DNA of 64,000 nucleotides from Candidatus Rifleibacteriota bacterium (GCA_012517355.1 JAAYVD010000123.1:1-64000), one strand, 5' to 3'; shown: positions 1 to 9,195, counted from the stretch's first letter. Notes: generated by a model from the letters alone, not told the origin. Made by a program: numbers and translations.

Positions 1-10
1 AAGGCTTGCC

Positions 11-97
11 GAAGGGGCTTTGCCCCTTCACCCCACCAGGGCCGATGGCCCTGGACCCTTTCTGCTGGCGAGGTGAACGCTGACGCGTTCACCTCGC
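11..97. repeat. Cluster of short perfect palindromes (REP-like)
   Basis: Three perfect inverted repeats follow one another: arms 11-18/22-29 (GAAGGGGC), 37-43/47-53 (CAGGGCC) and 68-80/85-97 (13-bp arms, GCGAGGTGAACGC). They resemble the intergenic palindromes found in many GC-rich genomes. A T8 run at about 134 could belong to a terminator of a gene to the left, but I cannot pair a stem with it. The rest of the gene-free stretch, to position 552, shows no convincing gene; a weak TGTGATACACT motif near 506 could be the promoter of the next gene. Confidence 0.6.
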
Positions 98-552
98 GGA
101 AGCTCCGCTTCGCGGTTCGTTTGCCCTGGACCGGACGGTAGTTTTTTTTCGTTGGGGGGGAACCACCCTCGCCGCCAGTCCGGGCGCCCAGTGCCGGCGC
201 GTCCGATGGCGATGGAGTCCATCGGCAATCAGCGAGGGGCGACGGTCAAAGGGTCCGGCTGCAGGACCGGGATCGGAACTCCCGCCGGTTGACGGGTGGG
301 AAACAGGGCAAACCCCCTATGGATACAGATCCCCCTGGCTTGTTCGAGAACTCTTGGAACGTTCAGCCTCGAAATCCCCCTGGCATACTGCCGGGATTTC
401 CCTGGATCCAGGAAAATGGCCTGGGCGAGGCACGCATCTTGGCCCGGGACCTGGGCCGGGCATCATGCTTCCTGGAGCCATCTCTCCCTGGCAAGAGAGG
501 GTGGGGTGTGATACACTGGCCGCGTACATCCAGAACCATCGGGAGGTCGCAC

Positions 553-2814
553 ATGCCGGCGGTCGGTCAATCGGTTCCCCGCAAGGATGCCTGGGACAAA
601 GTCACCGGAAAGGCGCTGTACGTCGACGACATGTCCGCGCCGGGGCTGCTGCATGCGGTCACGGTCCGTTCCCCGGTCGCCTACGGCGACCTGAAGGGGA
701 TCGACGCCTCCCGCGCCCTCGCCGTGCCAGGCGTGGTAGCCGTACTGACCGCGAAGGACGTTCCCGGCCGCAACATCAACCCGCTGGTCATCGACGATCA
801 GGTCTTCCTCGCCGACCGGGAGGTGCGGTTCTGGGGTGAGCCCATCGCCCTGGTGGTGGCCGAAACCCTCGAGGCCGCGCAGGCGGCCGCCGAGATGGTC
901 AAGCCCGACATCACCCCGAAAAAACCGGTCCTGTCGATCCGCGACTCGCTGAAGCCCGAGGCGCCCCGGCTCTGGAAGACCGACAATGTCTTTTCCGCCT
1001 ACACGATCAAAAAGGGCGACGTGGCCGCGGCGTTCGCCCGGGCCGCGAAGGTCTACGAACGCGAATACGAGACCCCCTACCAGGAGCACGCCTACCTCGA
1101 GACCAACGGTGCCATGGCCGTGCCCGGCCCCGAGGACCAGATGACGGTCTACGGCTCGATGCAGTGCCCGTTCTACGTGCACGACGCGGTGTCGCAGATC
1201 CTGGGCCTGGCCCGCAACAAGGTCCGGATCATCCAGACCACCACCGGCGGCGGTTTCGGCGGGAAGGAGGACTTCCCCTCGGTGGTCGCCGGGCAGGCGG
1301 CCATGGCCGCGAAGATCCTGCAGCGGCCGGTCAAGCTGATCTTCAAGCGCGAGGAGGACATCATCGCCAGCTCGAAGCGGCACCCGTCGCTGGTGAAGAT
1401 GAAGGTGGGGACCGATCGTGAAGGAAGGCTGGTTGCCGCCGACATCTCCTACTACGTCGACGCGGGCGCCTACGCCACGCTCAGCCCGATCGTCCTGTGG
1501 CGCGGCACGGTGCATGCCCTCGGCCCCTACGTCTGCGATCACGTGCTGATCAAATCCTACGCCATGGCCACGAACAAGGTGCCGTGCGGCGCCTACCGCG
1601 GCTTCGGTTCCCCGCAGGTGATCCTGGCGGGCGAGTCGATGATGGATGAGATCGCGGCCGACCTGGGCATCGACCCGGTGGAGCTGCGCCGCCGCAATGC
1701 CCTCAAGCTGGGCGACTGCACGGTCACCAACCAGAAGATCGACCAGTCGTGCGGGCTGCAGGAGACCATCGAAAAGGCCACCGCGGCCGCCGAGTGGAAG
1801 GCGAAGTGGCAGGCCCCCGCCGCCCGCACCGGCCGGGTGCGGCCGGGCATCGGGGTTTCCACCATCTACTACGGGGTCGGGCTCGGGGCGGGCGGCAAGC
1901 ACCTCGACCGGGCCGGGGCCAGCATGGCCATCCAGAAGGACGGCACCGTCTTCTGCGCCGTCGGCAACACCGAGATGGGCCAGGGCGCCCGCACCGTGCT
2001 GTCGCAGATCGCCGCCGACGCCCTGGGCGTCCCCTACGACTTGGTGAACGTCATCGAGACCGACACCGCCTTCGTTCCCGATTCGGGCCCCACCGTGGCC
2101 AGCCGCACCACCTTCATGTCGGGCAACGCCCTGGTCGCTGCCGGAAAGGAACTGAAAGGCCGGCTGCTGCCGATCGTCCAGGAGAAACTGGGCGCGGGCA
2201 GCGCCGACGAGGTCGACCTGGCCGATGGCTTCGGCTTCCGCAAGGCCGACCCGCGAGGCAAGAAGGTTCCCTACCTCGACCTGGTCAAGGAGATGTACGC
2301 GCGGCGGTTGATGCCCAGCGCGTTCGGCTGGTTCATCGCCCCCGACACCTCGTTCGACAAGGAGAACGGGCAGGGCAACGCCTACTTCTGCTACAGCTGG
2401 TGCACCAACGTGGCCGAGGTCGAGGTCGACACCGAGACCGGCGAGGTGCGGGTGGTGCGCGTCACCTCGGCCCACGACATGGGGAAGGCCATCAACCCGC
2501 AGCAGGTCGAAGGCCAGATCCAGGGCGGCACCCTGCAAGGGGTCGGCTACGCGACCATGGAAGAGATCAAGCACGACGCCGAGGGGCGCCTGTTGAACAA
2601 CGCCTTCGCCACCTACATCCTGCCCACCATCGAGGACGCCCCCGACCTGCGGCCGATCATCGTCGAACATCCCTACAGCGAAGGCCCCTATGGCGCCAAG
2701 GGGTTCGGCGAGGTCCCGCTGATGGGCATCGCTCCCGCCATCGCCAACGCCGTCTACAACGCGACCGGGAAGCGGATCCGCGTCATGCCCATCAAGCCGG
2801 AGAAGCTCGTCTGA
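553..2814 (+). CDS. Xanthine dehydrogenase family molybdopterin-binding (large) subunit
   Basis: Predicted 753-residue molybdenum hydroxylase catalytic subunit of the xanthine dehydrogenase/aldehyde oxidase family, which hydroxylates heterocycles or aldehydes at a Mo-molybdopterin centre. Visible family motifs are GGGFGGKED (about 236), AYRGFG (about 345), GNTEMGQGA (about 472) and GAKGFGE, whose Glu (E720) is the expected catalytic base. Length is normal for the family. I chose ATG 553 because GGGAGG lies seven bases upstream and the protein then begins with the usual VGQSVPRKDAWDKVTGKA-type N-terminus; the reading frame stays open back to 289, but that part is not family-like. No FAD or [2Fe-2S] subunit gene lies downstream and none is visible in the 552 bases upstream, so the partners are elsewhere or lost. 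Substrate cannot be inferred. Confidence 0.9.
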   Translation: MPAVGQSVPRKDAWDKVTGKALYVDDMSAPGLLHAVTVRSPVAYGDLKGIDASRALAVPGVVAVLTAKDVPGRNINPLVIDDQVFLADREVRFWGEPIALVVAETLEAAQAAAEMVKPDITPKKPVLSIRDSLKPEAPRLWKTDNVFSAYTIKKGDVAAAFARAAKVYEREYETPYQEHAYLETNGAMAVPGPEDQMTVYGSMQCPFYVHDAVSQILGLARNKVRIIQTTTGGGFGGKEDFPSVVAGQAAMAAKILQRPVKLIFKREEDIIASSKRHPSLVKMKVGTDREGRLVAADISYYVDAGAYATLSPIVLWRGTVHALGPYVCDHVLIKSYAMATNKVPCGAYRGFGSPQVILAGESMMDEIAADLGIDPVELRRRNALKLGDCTVTNQKIDQSCGLQETIEKATAAAEWKAKWQAPAARTGRVRPGIGVSTIYYGVGLGAGGKHLDRAGASMAIQKDGTVFCAVGNTEMGQGARTVLSQIAADALGVPYDLVNVIETDTAFVPDSGPTVASRTTFMSGNALVAAGKELKGRLLPIVQEKLGAGSADEVDLADGFGFRKADPRGKKVPYLDLVKEMYARRLMPSAFGWFIAPDTSFDKENGQGNAYFCYSWCTNVAEVEVDTETGEVRVVRVTSAHDMGKAINPQQVEGQIQGGTLQGVGYATMEEIKHDAEGRLLNNAFATYILPTIEDAPDLRPIIVEHPYSEGPYGAKGFGEVPLMGIAPAIANAVYNATGKRIRVMPIKPEKLV

Positions 2815-2869
2815 CCCATTTCCCCGACCCCCCCGCCCCGGCGGCCGGGCCGGACCCGAGGCACCTGTC

Positions 2870-4774
2870 ATGAGCGTCGAAGCCAACAACCGCAAGATCG
2901 AGGTCCTGACCGAAGAAGATCTCCCGATGGACTGGGAGCGGATCGCCATCCTCGGCGCCACCCTGGTCATCCTGTTCTTCTACACGCGCGCCAGCCCCTT
3001 CCCCGCCGGCACCTACTGGGACCTGCTCTTCGCCCGCGACTTCGATCTCAACATCGGCTGGGCCCTGTTGCCCGAAGCGCTGTCCTACACGATCGTGCAG
3101 ACCTCGGCTTCCCTCATCGGGCTGAAGACGGTCTACCACATCGCCTATTTCCTGCTGTGCGCGATCGTCGCCGTCTGGGCCTTCAAGGGCAAGGAGATCC
3201 TGCCCGGTATCGTGGTGCTGGGCATCTTCGCCTTCGGCCTGCAGCCGATCCTGACCCTCCGCTGGACCCTGCAGCTGCTGTTCCTGGCCGGGCTGATCAG
3301 CATGTTCGACGGGCCGTATCTGAAGGACGTCTTCGGAGTCGCCCTGATCCCCGTCACCGCCGCCGCCAGCGCCCTCGGCCTGAACAGCTGGCTGCTGCTG
3401 GCGCTCATCGTCGTCCACGTGCTGGTCAACGACGAGTTCCGGCTGTCGTTGATCCTGTGCGGACTGATGGGCATCCTGTTCTTCCCCGAGGGGGCCGCCA
3501 GCTCGGTCGCCCACGCCCCCCTGTCGACCCTGTTCCAGCGCCCCGATGACGCCAAGATGCTCACCCTGCTCGGCGGCATCTTCCTGGTGCCCAACCTCCT
3601 GGCCTTGCCGCGCATGGGCGAGGAAGACCTGCCCTCGCTGATCTTCTACGCCCTGACCGGCATCCTGTCGCTGGTCGATCCCAGTTTCATCCCCTGCTTC
3701 ATCCTGGTCGGCACCTTCCTGATCTTCCTCAACCTGGCCGACATCGAGCCGCTCTCGACGGGCACCCGGCTGGTGGGAATCCTGCTGCTGGCGGTGGTCT
3801 TGCACGTCTCGCTGTTCCTCAACCCCATCGGCTTCAGCCTCAACCCGACCGTGCGCGGGGAACTGGGCTCCCAGCTGGCCACCCTGATGACCACCAACTA
3901 CGAGCAGCGCCGCATCGACGTCCACGAGATGGGCGAGCTGGCCTGGAAGGGCCTGGTCCAGATCGATGCCGACGACCTGCCCACGCTGCTGGCCCACCGC
4001 TCCTGGCCCATCACCATCCAGAACAAGGATGGCACGATGGAATGGTACTCCGACCTGACCCGCAACCAGGAAAAAATGGCCCAGGCCGGGAATCGCCAGC
4101 CCGACGCCCTGCCCACCCCCCTGCCCCTCCCCCTCCACCCGGATTCAGCCGCCGCCCAGCCCGACGCGGCCCGGTTCCAGGCCCATACCCTGGAACGGCC
4201 CATCGCCCCCGGCGACCAGCCCGGCGAATGCGGCGACACCACACCCGATGAGCTGATGGCCCCGCCCCCGGCCGGCGAACCGGGCAGCCCGGGGGAATCC
4301 TCCCCGGAGGAAACCGGGGTCCAGGAAGCCCCGCCGGCTGGCGAACCCGGGATGGAACCCTCGATCGAAGAGGCCGGCCCCGCCCCGGCTGGCGAATTCC
4401 CTGCCGCCGGGCCCGAGATTCCCCCCGCCGCGACCACCCCGGAACCTGGTGAACCGCCGATGCCGGTTCCCCCGGGCGAATCGGAAGTGAGCCTGCCTGC
4501 CGTGGAGCCCGGATCAGAACCGCCCCCTGTCGAGCCCGGCCCGGCCCCGTCCGCCGGTGAACCCCTCCCCCCCGGCCCGGCCACCCCGGAACCCGGCGAT
4601 GCCGGCCCGGCCCCAGTTCGCGCCGCCCCTGATCCGGGGACGACCTCCTCGCCGGATTCCCCGGCGCCCCCCCTCCCCGCCGGCATGGAGCCCGCCCCTG
4701 GTCAGAACCAGCTCCCCGCGGCCCCGCTTCCCGGACTGCCCGAGCCCGGCGCCCCCGACCCCCTGGAAGACTGA
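2870..4774 (+). CDS. Polytopic membrane protein with proline/glycine-rich C-terminal tail
   Basis: Unrecognised 634-residue protein. Residues about 25-330 contain roughly eight to ten hydrophobic segments, so this half should be an integral inner-membrane domain. Residues about 335-395 form a soluble segment rich in charged and aromatic residues. Residues about 400-634 are a low-complexity tail rich in Pro, Gly, Glu and Ala, with many PAGEPG-like units. It starts 55 bases after the molybdenum hydroxylase stop and could be cotranscribed with it, but nothing shows a functional link. GAGG lies upstream of the ATG. No transporter or enzyme motif was seen. The tail's codon use is dominated by CCC/CCG/GGC and it probably evolves by repeat slippage. 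Confidence 0.7.
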   Translation: MSVEANNRKIEVLTEEDLPMDWERIAILGATLVILFFYTRASPFPAGTYWDLLFARDFDLNIGWALLPEALSYTIVQTSASLIGLKTVYHIAYFLLCAIVAVWAFKGKEILPGIVVLGIFAFGLQPILTLRWTLQLLFLAGLISMFDGPYLKDVFGVALIPVTAAASALGLNSWLLLALIVVHVLVNDEFRLSLILCGLMGILFFPEGAASSVAHAPLSTLFQRPDDAKMLTLLGGIFLVPNLLALPRMGEEDLPSLIFYALTGILSLVDPSFIPCFILVGTFLIFLNLADIEPLSTGTRLVGILLLAVVLHVSLFLNPIGFSLNPTVRGELGSQLATLMTTNYEQRRIDVHEMGELAWKGLVQIDADDLPTLLAHRSWPITIQNKDGTMEWYSDLTRNQEKMAQAGNRQPDALPTPLPLPLHPDSAAAQPDAARFQAHTLERPIAPGDQPGECGDTTPDELMAPPPAGEPGSPGESSPEETGVQEAPPAGEPGMEPSIEEAGPAPAGEFPAAGPEIPPAATTPEPGEPPMPVPPGESEVSLPAVEPGSEPPPVEPGPAPSAGEPLPPGPATPEPGDAGPAPVRAAPDPGTTSSPDSPAPPLPAGMEPAPGQNQLPAAPLPGLPEPGAPDPLED

Positions 4775-5016
4775 TCAGGAGCCGATTCCCCCGGTCCGAT
4801 TTGCCTCCCCACCCGCCCCAGACCACTGGGCGTTGTCGTGCTGGTCCCGGGAATGGATCGGGGGCGGGCGACCGACGACGACCAGGACGGGGGACCCCCG
4901 CCGTTGCCGAGGGCGAAACAAAGGGTGCGGGCCCGCCTTCCGCCCCAGGCTAGGCGCCTGGCCGCATACCGGCTGGGGCAGAGGGGATGCGCGTTCCCCA
5001 CCAAACCAGTGCCATA

Positions 5017-5479
5017 CCAGCATCCTGACTGACGGTCTTTCCTCTATCCTCATCAACCTATCGATTCTGCCTTCGTCGCCTTGGCTGGCTACCCCCTTCG
5101 CCCCTTCCCCCATTTCTCCCCTTCCCCTGTTGTTCCCGGGGTTTCAAATGATGTGTTGAAGGCGGGAAAAAAGGACACTCCAGCATCTCGACTGACGCAT
5201 CCATTCCTCTTTCTGCATCAACCCATCGATTCTGACCATGCCGATCATGCTGGCGACTCCCTTCGCCACTTCCCCCCCGCTCCCTTTCCCCTGCCGTCCT
5301 CGAGGTTCCTGTCGAAAGGCTGAATTCTCGACGTTCCAGCATCCCGACTGCCCCATCTCACCTTCTCCCTCATCCCCCGATCGATTCAGCCTACCCGACC
5401 AGGCTGGCGACTTCCCCCGCCCCTTCCCCCCTTGCTGTCGTTCTCGAGGGTTCAAACGATGTGTGTGCAGGCCAAAAAG
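5017..5479. repeat. Three imperfect tandem copies of a 143-163-bp repeat
   Basis: Copies begin at 5017, 5180 and 5336. Each starts CCAGCATC-CGACTG, then has a TCAT/GCATCAACC-ATCGATTC-like block, a GGCTGGC-ACTCCC block, a C/T-rich stretch (CGCCCCTTCCCCC), and ends near TTCAAA-GATGTGT or an equivalent. The array fills most of the gap between two convergent genes (4775-5523). The plus strand is strongly pyrimidine-rich. I see no coding potential; the first 240 bases of the gap (4775-5016) hold nothing I can identify. Confidence 0.7.
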
Positions 5480-5503
5480 AAAACCCGCCCCGAGGGGGGC
5501 GGG
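5474..5503 (-). terminator. Intrinsic terminator of the phospholipase D-like gene
   Basis: Read on the minus strand, an 8-bp stem CCCGCCCC/GGGGCGGG (5484-5491 with 5496-5503) is followed by a T-rich run (TTTTCTTTTT, 5474-5483). It lies 20 bases past the stop of the minus-strand gene ending at 5524. Confidence 0.85.
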
Positions 5504-5523
5504 CATTTCGCGAAGGATTTCGC

Positions 5524-7056
5524 CTAGATCAGGGGGCGGATCCAGCCGATCTTGCGCATCATGTTCATCTTCTTGACCACCTCGGGCTTGAGATGGTCTT
5601 TGGGGCCGAAGACGGGAATCGGTTTGCCGCGCTCGTCGAGCTTGACCTTGTATTCGACGACCCGACCCTCGATGTCCTTCCAGGTGCGGAGGGCGACCAT
5701 GGTGCCGAACTGCTTGTCGAGGACCGCGGCGACCGCCTCGGAGTTGATCTGCTCGCTGAGCGGGTCCATGTTGTAGCTGCCGACGATGGTGAGCTGGCGG
5801 TCGAAGACGAACACCTTCGAATGCAACCGCTCGTTCTGGGTGGGGGCGGCCAGGAAGCGGGCGGTGGGCATCTCGGCCAGGATGCGGTCGAGGTCGTTCA
5901 TCAGGAAGGCCTGGGGGAACAGGGAGTCGGTCGACCCGCCGCTGTTGCTGTGGAAGATGATCTTGACCCCGCGTGCCGAGGCCCGCTTGAGGGCGGCTTC
6001 CGCCGCTTCGGTGAGGACGACGTAGGGGTTCTGGATCAGGATCTCGTCCTTGGCGGCGTCGATGAACTTGATCAGGGCCGGGGTGATGCCGTTGAGGGGG
6101 CCGGTCCTGGCATGCTTGTCGATGATCTTGAGGGGTTTGGCCCGCTCACCGCGCCACAGGTCGAACGCGGCGTAGCTGCTGATGTCCTTGAACTTGGAGA
6201 TGTCCTTGTTCATTTCCTCGAGGGCTTCGCGCATCTTCTTCGACAGGTTGGGGAGCTCCTCGGTCTTGAACAGGCCACGGCCCTGCATGTAGCGGCTCAT
6301 GACCCGGTAGGCGAGGTCGATCTTCGCCGACTCGTCGTTCAAATTGATCCGGTCAGGCTTCAGGGTGGTGTTCTTCAGGTAGTTCCACTCGTCGTCGAAG
6401 GCCTGTTTCAGGGCTTTGCAGGCGGTGGCCCCGCGCATCAGGATGTCGGAGTCGCGGTAGACGATCTCGTACTCGCCGGTCTTGGCATAGTAATCGGCGC
6501 CGATGTTGCGGCCGCCGGTCACGCAGGTCAGACCGTCGACGATGATGATCTTGTCGTGGTTGTTGGCGACCAGTTTCTTGAAATCGGTGAACAGGCTCGC
6601 CAGGTTCTTGACGCAGGAGTTGTAGAGCTTGACCTGCACGTTGGGCAGCCCCGACAGCTCCTCGAGCTTGTCGATCATGCCCTTCATGTACCCGGCGTGG
6701 GCGATGCGCCAGTCGCACATCAGGCGGATCTTGACGCCCTGGCGGGCCTTCTTGGCCAGCAGGCCGACAAAGGCCTGGCCGAAGATGTCCTTGTCGATGA
6801 TGAAGTAGGTGCAGTCGATGGTCTCGCGCGCGTCCTCGATCATCCGCCAGCGGGCATACCAGGCCTCGTCGTTCCTCCACAGGAAGCGGATCTGGGTGGA
6901 GATGTCGGAGCCATCGACCTTCAGTTCGTCGAAGGCCTTGACCAGGCCGGGGTTGGTCTGGACGATCTCGCCCGCCCCGGCCGCCCACGGCAGGGCCACC
7001 AGGAGGGCGATCACCACCGCCAGCCGGATCATCAAAGGCAAACCGCGATACTTCAT
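5524..7056 (-). CDS. Secreted phospholipase D / cardiolipin synthase-like protein
   Basis: A 510-residue member of the phospholipase D superfamily, with two HxKxxxxD motifs: HDKIIIVD (H167, K169, D174) and HSKVFVFD (H412, K414, D419). Each is followed by the usual Gly/Ser-Asn segment (GGRNIG; GSYNMD). In this superfamily the two HKD motifs form one active site acting on phosphodiester bonds, as in cardiolipin synthases and phospholipases. A signal peptide covers residues 1-28 (hydrophobic core, AGA cleavage region), so the enzyme probably acts in the periplasm or on the outer membrane. GGAGGG lies just upstream of the start. It is monocistronic, with its own promoter and terminator. Both active-site motifs are intact; the substrate is unknown. 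Confidence 0.88.
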   Translation of the reverse strand: MKYRGLPLMIRLAVVIALLVALPWAAGAGEIVQTNPGLVKAFDELKVDGSDISTQIRFLWRNDEAWYARWRMIEDARETIDCTYFIIDKDIFGQAFVGLLAKKARQGVKIRLMCDWRIAHAGYMKGMIDKLEELSGLPNVQVKLYNSCVKNLASLFTDFKKLVANNHDKIIIVDGLTCVTGGRNIGADYYAKTGEYEIVYRDSDILMRGATACKALKQAFDDEWNYLKNTTLKPDRINLNDESAKIDLAYRVMSRYMQGRGLFKTEELPNLSKKMREALEEMNKDISKFKDISSYAAFDLWRGERAKPLKIIDKHARTGPLNGITPALIKFIDAAKDEILIQNPYVVLTEAAEAALKRASARGVKIIFHSNSGGSTDSLFPQAFLMNDLDRILAEMPTARFLAAPTQNERLHSKVFVFDRQLTIVGSYNMDPLSEQINSEAVAAVLDKQFGTMVALRTWKDIEGRVVEYKVKLDERGKPIPVFGPKDHLKPEVVKKMNMMRKIGWIRPLI

Positions 7057-7092
7057 ACTGTCCCTCCGTACAAGAATTGCGGGAACCCCTCA

Positions 7093-7121
7093 ATCCTAGT
7101 CTGAAGTCGGCGTCGCGTCAA
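7093..7121 (-). promoter_or_regulatory. Sigma-70-type promoter of the phospholipase D-like gene
   Basis: On the minus strand, TTGACG (7116-7121), a 17-base spacer and TAGGAT (7093-7098), 37 bases before the start codon. Both hexamers are close to consensus. Confidence 0.7.
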
Positions 7122-7203
7122 GAGGAGGACGACCGCCCCCAACCTCCGAATGGTGCGGAGAAAGCCGATCGAGCCACCTCCGAACGGGCAGGCTGGGGCT
7201 CCC

Positions 7204-7283
7204 CCCGTTGGCGATGTGCGCTGCGGTTGTTTCACGCCCGTCCGTGGCGGCCAAGGGGAAGTTCCGACATCGTGCCGTTCGGG
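7204..7283 (-). repeat. Copy of the 78-bp hairpin repeat (intergenic)
   Basis: The reverse complement of this stretch aligns along its length with the copies at 59306-59388 and 28584-28666. Shared blocks are CACGATGTCGGAA (CACGACGTCGGAA elsewhere), GCCGCCACGG and GTGAAAC...GCGCACATCGCCAA. Several hairpin arms have decayed. The copy lies directly upstream of the extended -10 promoter at 7290. The rest of the divergent gap 7057-7420 holds only the two promoters. Confidence 0.7.
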
Positions 7284-7289
7284 TTTCTC

Positions 7290-7298
7290 TGGTAGAAT
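7290..7298 (+). promoter_or_regulatory. Extended -10 promoter of the CHAP-like gene
   Basis: TGGTAGAAT gives an extended -10 (TGn plus TAGAAT). A good -35 is not evident. The same TGGTANNAT form precedes the PilX-like gene (20226-20234) and ugd (61103-61111). Confidence 0.55.
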
Positions 7299-7420
7299 GG
7301 GGAAGTCTAAATCCATGGTCCTCTGGTCGTTGCGGTTGTCCCGCCCCGCCACCCGTGCCCGAGTGGTTCGTGCCGGGTTCGGCGGGCCCGGCAATCGCCG
7401 GTTGGTGAAAGGAGCTGCCG

Positions 7421-8629
7421 ATGCGTTGGTCGATCGTGATGCTCGTGGGTGTCGTGCTGATGACGGGAACCGGGGCCCCCGCCCAGGACCTCGAAACCTT
7501 CCTCGACGAGACCGATACCGGACAGTCGATGGTGACCATGCCCGGCCCCCGGCCTGCCCCGGTCGGTTCTGCGCCGGCCGGCCTGGAGGGGCTCACCCCC
7601 GGCCCCGGCGGTGACCTGAGCGGACTGCTCGCCCGCCTGCGGAAGTTCTGGGCCGACCTGTTCGGCGCCGGCCCCGATGCCATCTCGATTCCCGACATCC
7701 CCGGGCTCACCACCCCCGGGCCGGAGGTCGCCTCGGGCACCCCGATCGCCAGTGCCACTCCCGGCCTCCCGGGCACCGGCACCGGCACCGGCACCGGTTC
7801 CGGCATGGGCACCGGCACGGGAACAGGCCCCGGCACCGTGTCACCCGCCACGGAAGGCGAGTATGCCGCCCGGGCCCAGGCGGTCATCGACGCCCTGAAG
7901 GCCAAGGGGACCCGACCCGGCGTCGGGGCGGGCGATGCCGTGGCCCAGAGCCAGCTGGGCGGCCTGCCCCCCTGGTTCGGCGAGCTGCAGGACCTCCTGT
8001 GCGGCAGCAACGGCTGGACCGACACCGAGGAGGAGGGCCGGGGCATCCTGCGCGACTACGCCACCCAGTGGGCCGCGGCCAATCTTCCCCAGCCCACCCA
8101 CCACACCCTGCCCGAGTTCTTCAAATATCTCGGGTGCGCCGAGAACAACGATTCGGCCATCGCCTCCTACGGGTTCAAGAAGGGGCAGCCCAACATCCCG
8201 CGCTCGGGGCTCATGGGCGGCTCCAAGGGCGGCAACAACTGGTGCGCCTTCGCCTCCAACAAAGCCTACGTCGACCCGATCAAGGCTGCCGGCTTCCGCG
8301 TCAGCGGCGAATACGGCTGGGCCAACAACACCTCCTACATCAAACAGTACGGCTGCGGCCACAAGGATTTCTCGGTCGAGAGCGGCGACTACATCTCGAA
8401 CGGCACCCACGCCATGACCGTCGTCCAGGTGCGCGGCGACCGCGTGCTGGTCGTGTCGGGGAACGCCGGCGGTGGGTCGGTCGCCTACTCAGGCACCGTC
8501 CGCATCCACGAGATCTCCCTCGCCAGCATCAAGATCGTCAAGAAACACGCCCCCCTGAGTCTCGCCGTGATCCAGGCCCACGCCGACGACCCCGCCTGGC
8601 TGCGGGCCCACGGGTTGTCCAAGCGCTGA
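7421..8629 (+). CDS. Secreted CHAP/NlpC-like protein (putative peptidoglycan amidase or peptidase)
   Basis: A 402-residue exported protein: signal peptide 1-21 (cleavage near APA-QD), a Pro/Gly-rich stretch, a Thr-Gly dipeptide run (about 117-138) encoded by near-identical GGCACC units, and a C-terminal domain from about 230. In that domain C275 in NNWCAFASN and H330 in NGTHAMTVV have the spacing and context of the Cys-His pair in CHAP/NlpC-P60 amidases, and GDYISNGTHAMTVV resembles the GDI...HVGIV block of those enzymes. Cell-wall hydrolysis is therefore an inference; the match is by motif only. GAAAGGAG precedes the ATG at normal spacing. It stands alone, convergent with the pilin operon, which ends 29 bases downstream. 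Confidence 0.7.
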   Translation: MRWSIVMLVGVVLMTGTGAPAQDLETFLDETDTGQSMVTMPGPRPAPVGSAPAGLEGLTPGPGGDLSGLLARLRKFWADLFGAGPDAISIPDIPGLTTPGPEVASGTPIASATPGLPGTGTGTGTGSGMGTGTGTGPGTVSPATEGEYAARAQAVIDALKAKGTRPGVGAGDAVAQSQLGGLPPWFGELQDLLCGSNGWTDTEEEGRGILRDYATQWAAANLPQPTHHTLPEFFKYLGCAENNDSAIASYGFKKGQPNIPRSGLMGGSKGGNNWCAFASNKAYVDPIKAAGFRVSGEYGWANNTSYIKQYGCGHKDFSVESGDYISNGTHAMTVVQVRGDRVLVVSGNAGGGSVAYSGTVRIHEISLASIKIVKKHAPLSLAVIQAHADDPAWLRAHGLSKR

Positions 8630-8658
8630 ACCGGCCGGCAGGAGGCGGGGCGGCCCGG

Positions 8659-9195
8659 TCAGTCCCGCTTCCAGCCCAGGGAATCCTGTTCCCGGTTCTC
8701 GGGCAGCATCGTCGGGTAGATGAACCGCCGGATGACGTGCTCCTCGGCCCCCGACGGGTGGCTCCGCACCCTGACCTCGAGGAAGAAGCCCCGCCGGGGT
8801 GGCGTGGCGGCCGGGGTCAGGGTGACTTCGACCTTCTGGTCGCGCGCATAGGGGTGGGCCTCTTCGCCGCCGGCCGCTGCCGCCGCAGGGATCCGCCGGA
8901 TGTATCCGATCTGGTCTTCCCCCGGCCGGTATCGGACCGGCATCGTCCCTGCCCCCGTGCGGACGGCCAGGTCGAGACCGCCGTCGGGGGTGATGGTGAC
9001 CGACTCGGCCTGCACCAGGTCCATCTCGAGGCGGGCCACCAGGATGGCCGCGGCCTGGACGTTGGTCAGGTGGCTGCTGCCCTTCTGGCTGACCCGGATG
9101 GTGCTGGTCAGCAGCCGGGTGAGGGCGACCGACAGGATGCCGCCCACCAGCACGGCGACCATGACCTCGATCAGGGTGACGGCGCGCCGGCTCAC
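8659..9195 (-). CDS. Prepilin-type pseudopilin (GspJ/PilW-like)
   Basis: A 178-residue protein with a type IV prepilin N-terminus: a short basic leader, then TLIEVMVAVLVGGILSVALT, with the conserved Glu five residues after the processing site, as recognised by prepilin peptidase. The rest is a small mainly beta globular domain. It is probably a minor pilin or pseudopilin. The start is GTG and overlaps the stop of the preceding gene (GTGA), implying translational coupling. It is the last gene of the minus-strand operon that starts at 17671. Assignment to GspJ/PilW rather than another minor pilin rests on size and gene order only. Confidence 0.8.
   Translation of the reverse strand: MSRRAVTLIEVMVAVLVGGILSVALTRLLTSTIRVSQKGSSHLTNVQAAAILVARLEMDLVQAESVTITPDGGLDLAVRTGAGTMPVRYRPGEDQIGYIRRIPAAAAAGGEEAHPYARDQKVEVTLTPAATPPRRGFFLEVRVRSHPSGAEEHVIRRFIYPTMLPENREQDSLGWKRD

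Noticed and set aside
289-552. Longer N-terminus of the molybdenum hydroxylase
   Set aside because: The 88 extra residues are not family-like and have no ribosome site; ATG 553 has both.
463-2970. Long minus-strand open frame opposite the molybdenum hydroxylase gene
   Set aside because: Shadow of a GC-rich gene; composition (Gly/Asp/Val-rich, GDDxVGH-like text) and lack of family motifs are typical of antisense frames. The plus strand has clear enzyme motifs.
5461-7104. Plus-strand open frame opposite the phospholipase D-like gene
   Set aside because: The minus strand has two HKD motifs, a signal peptide, promoter, ribosome site and terminator.
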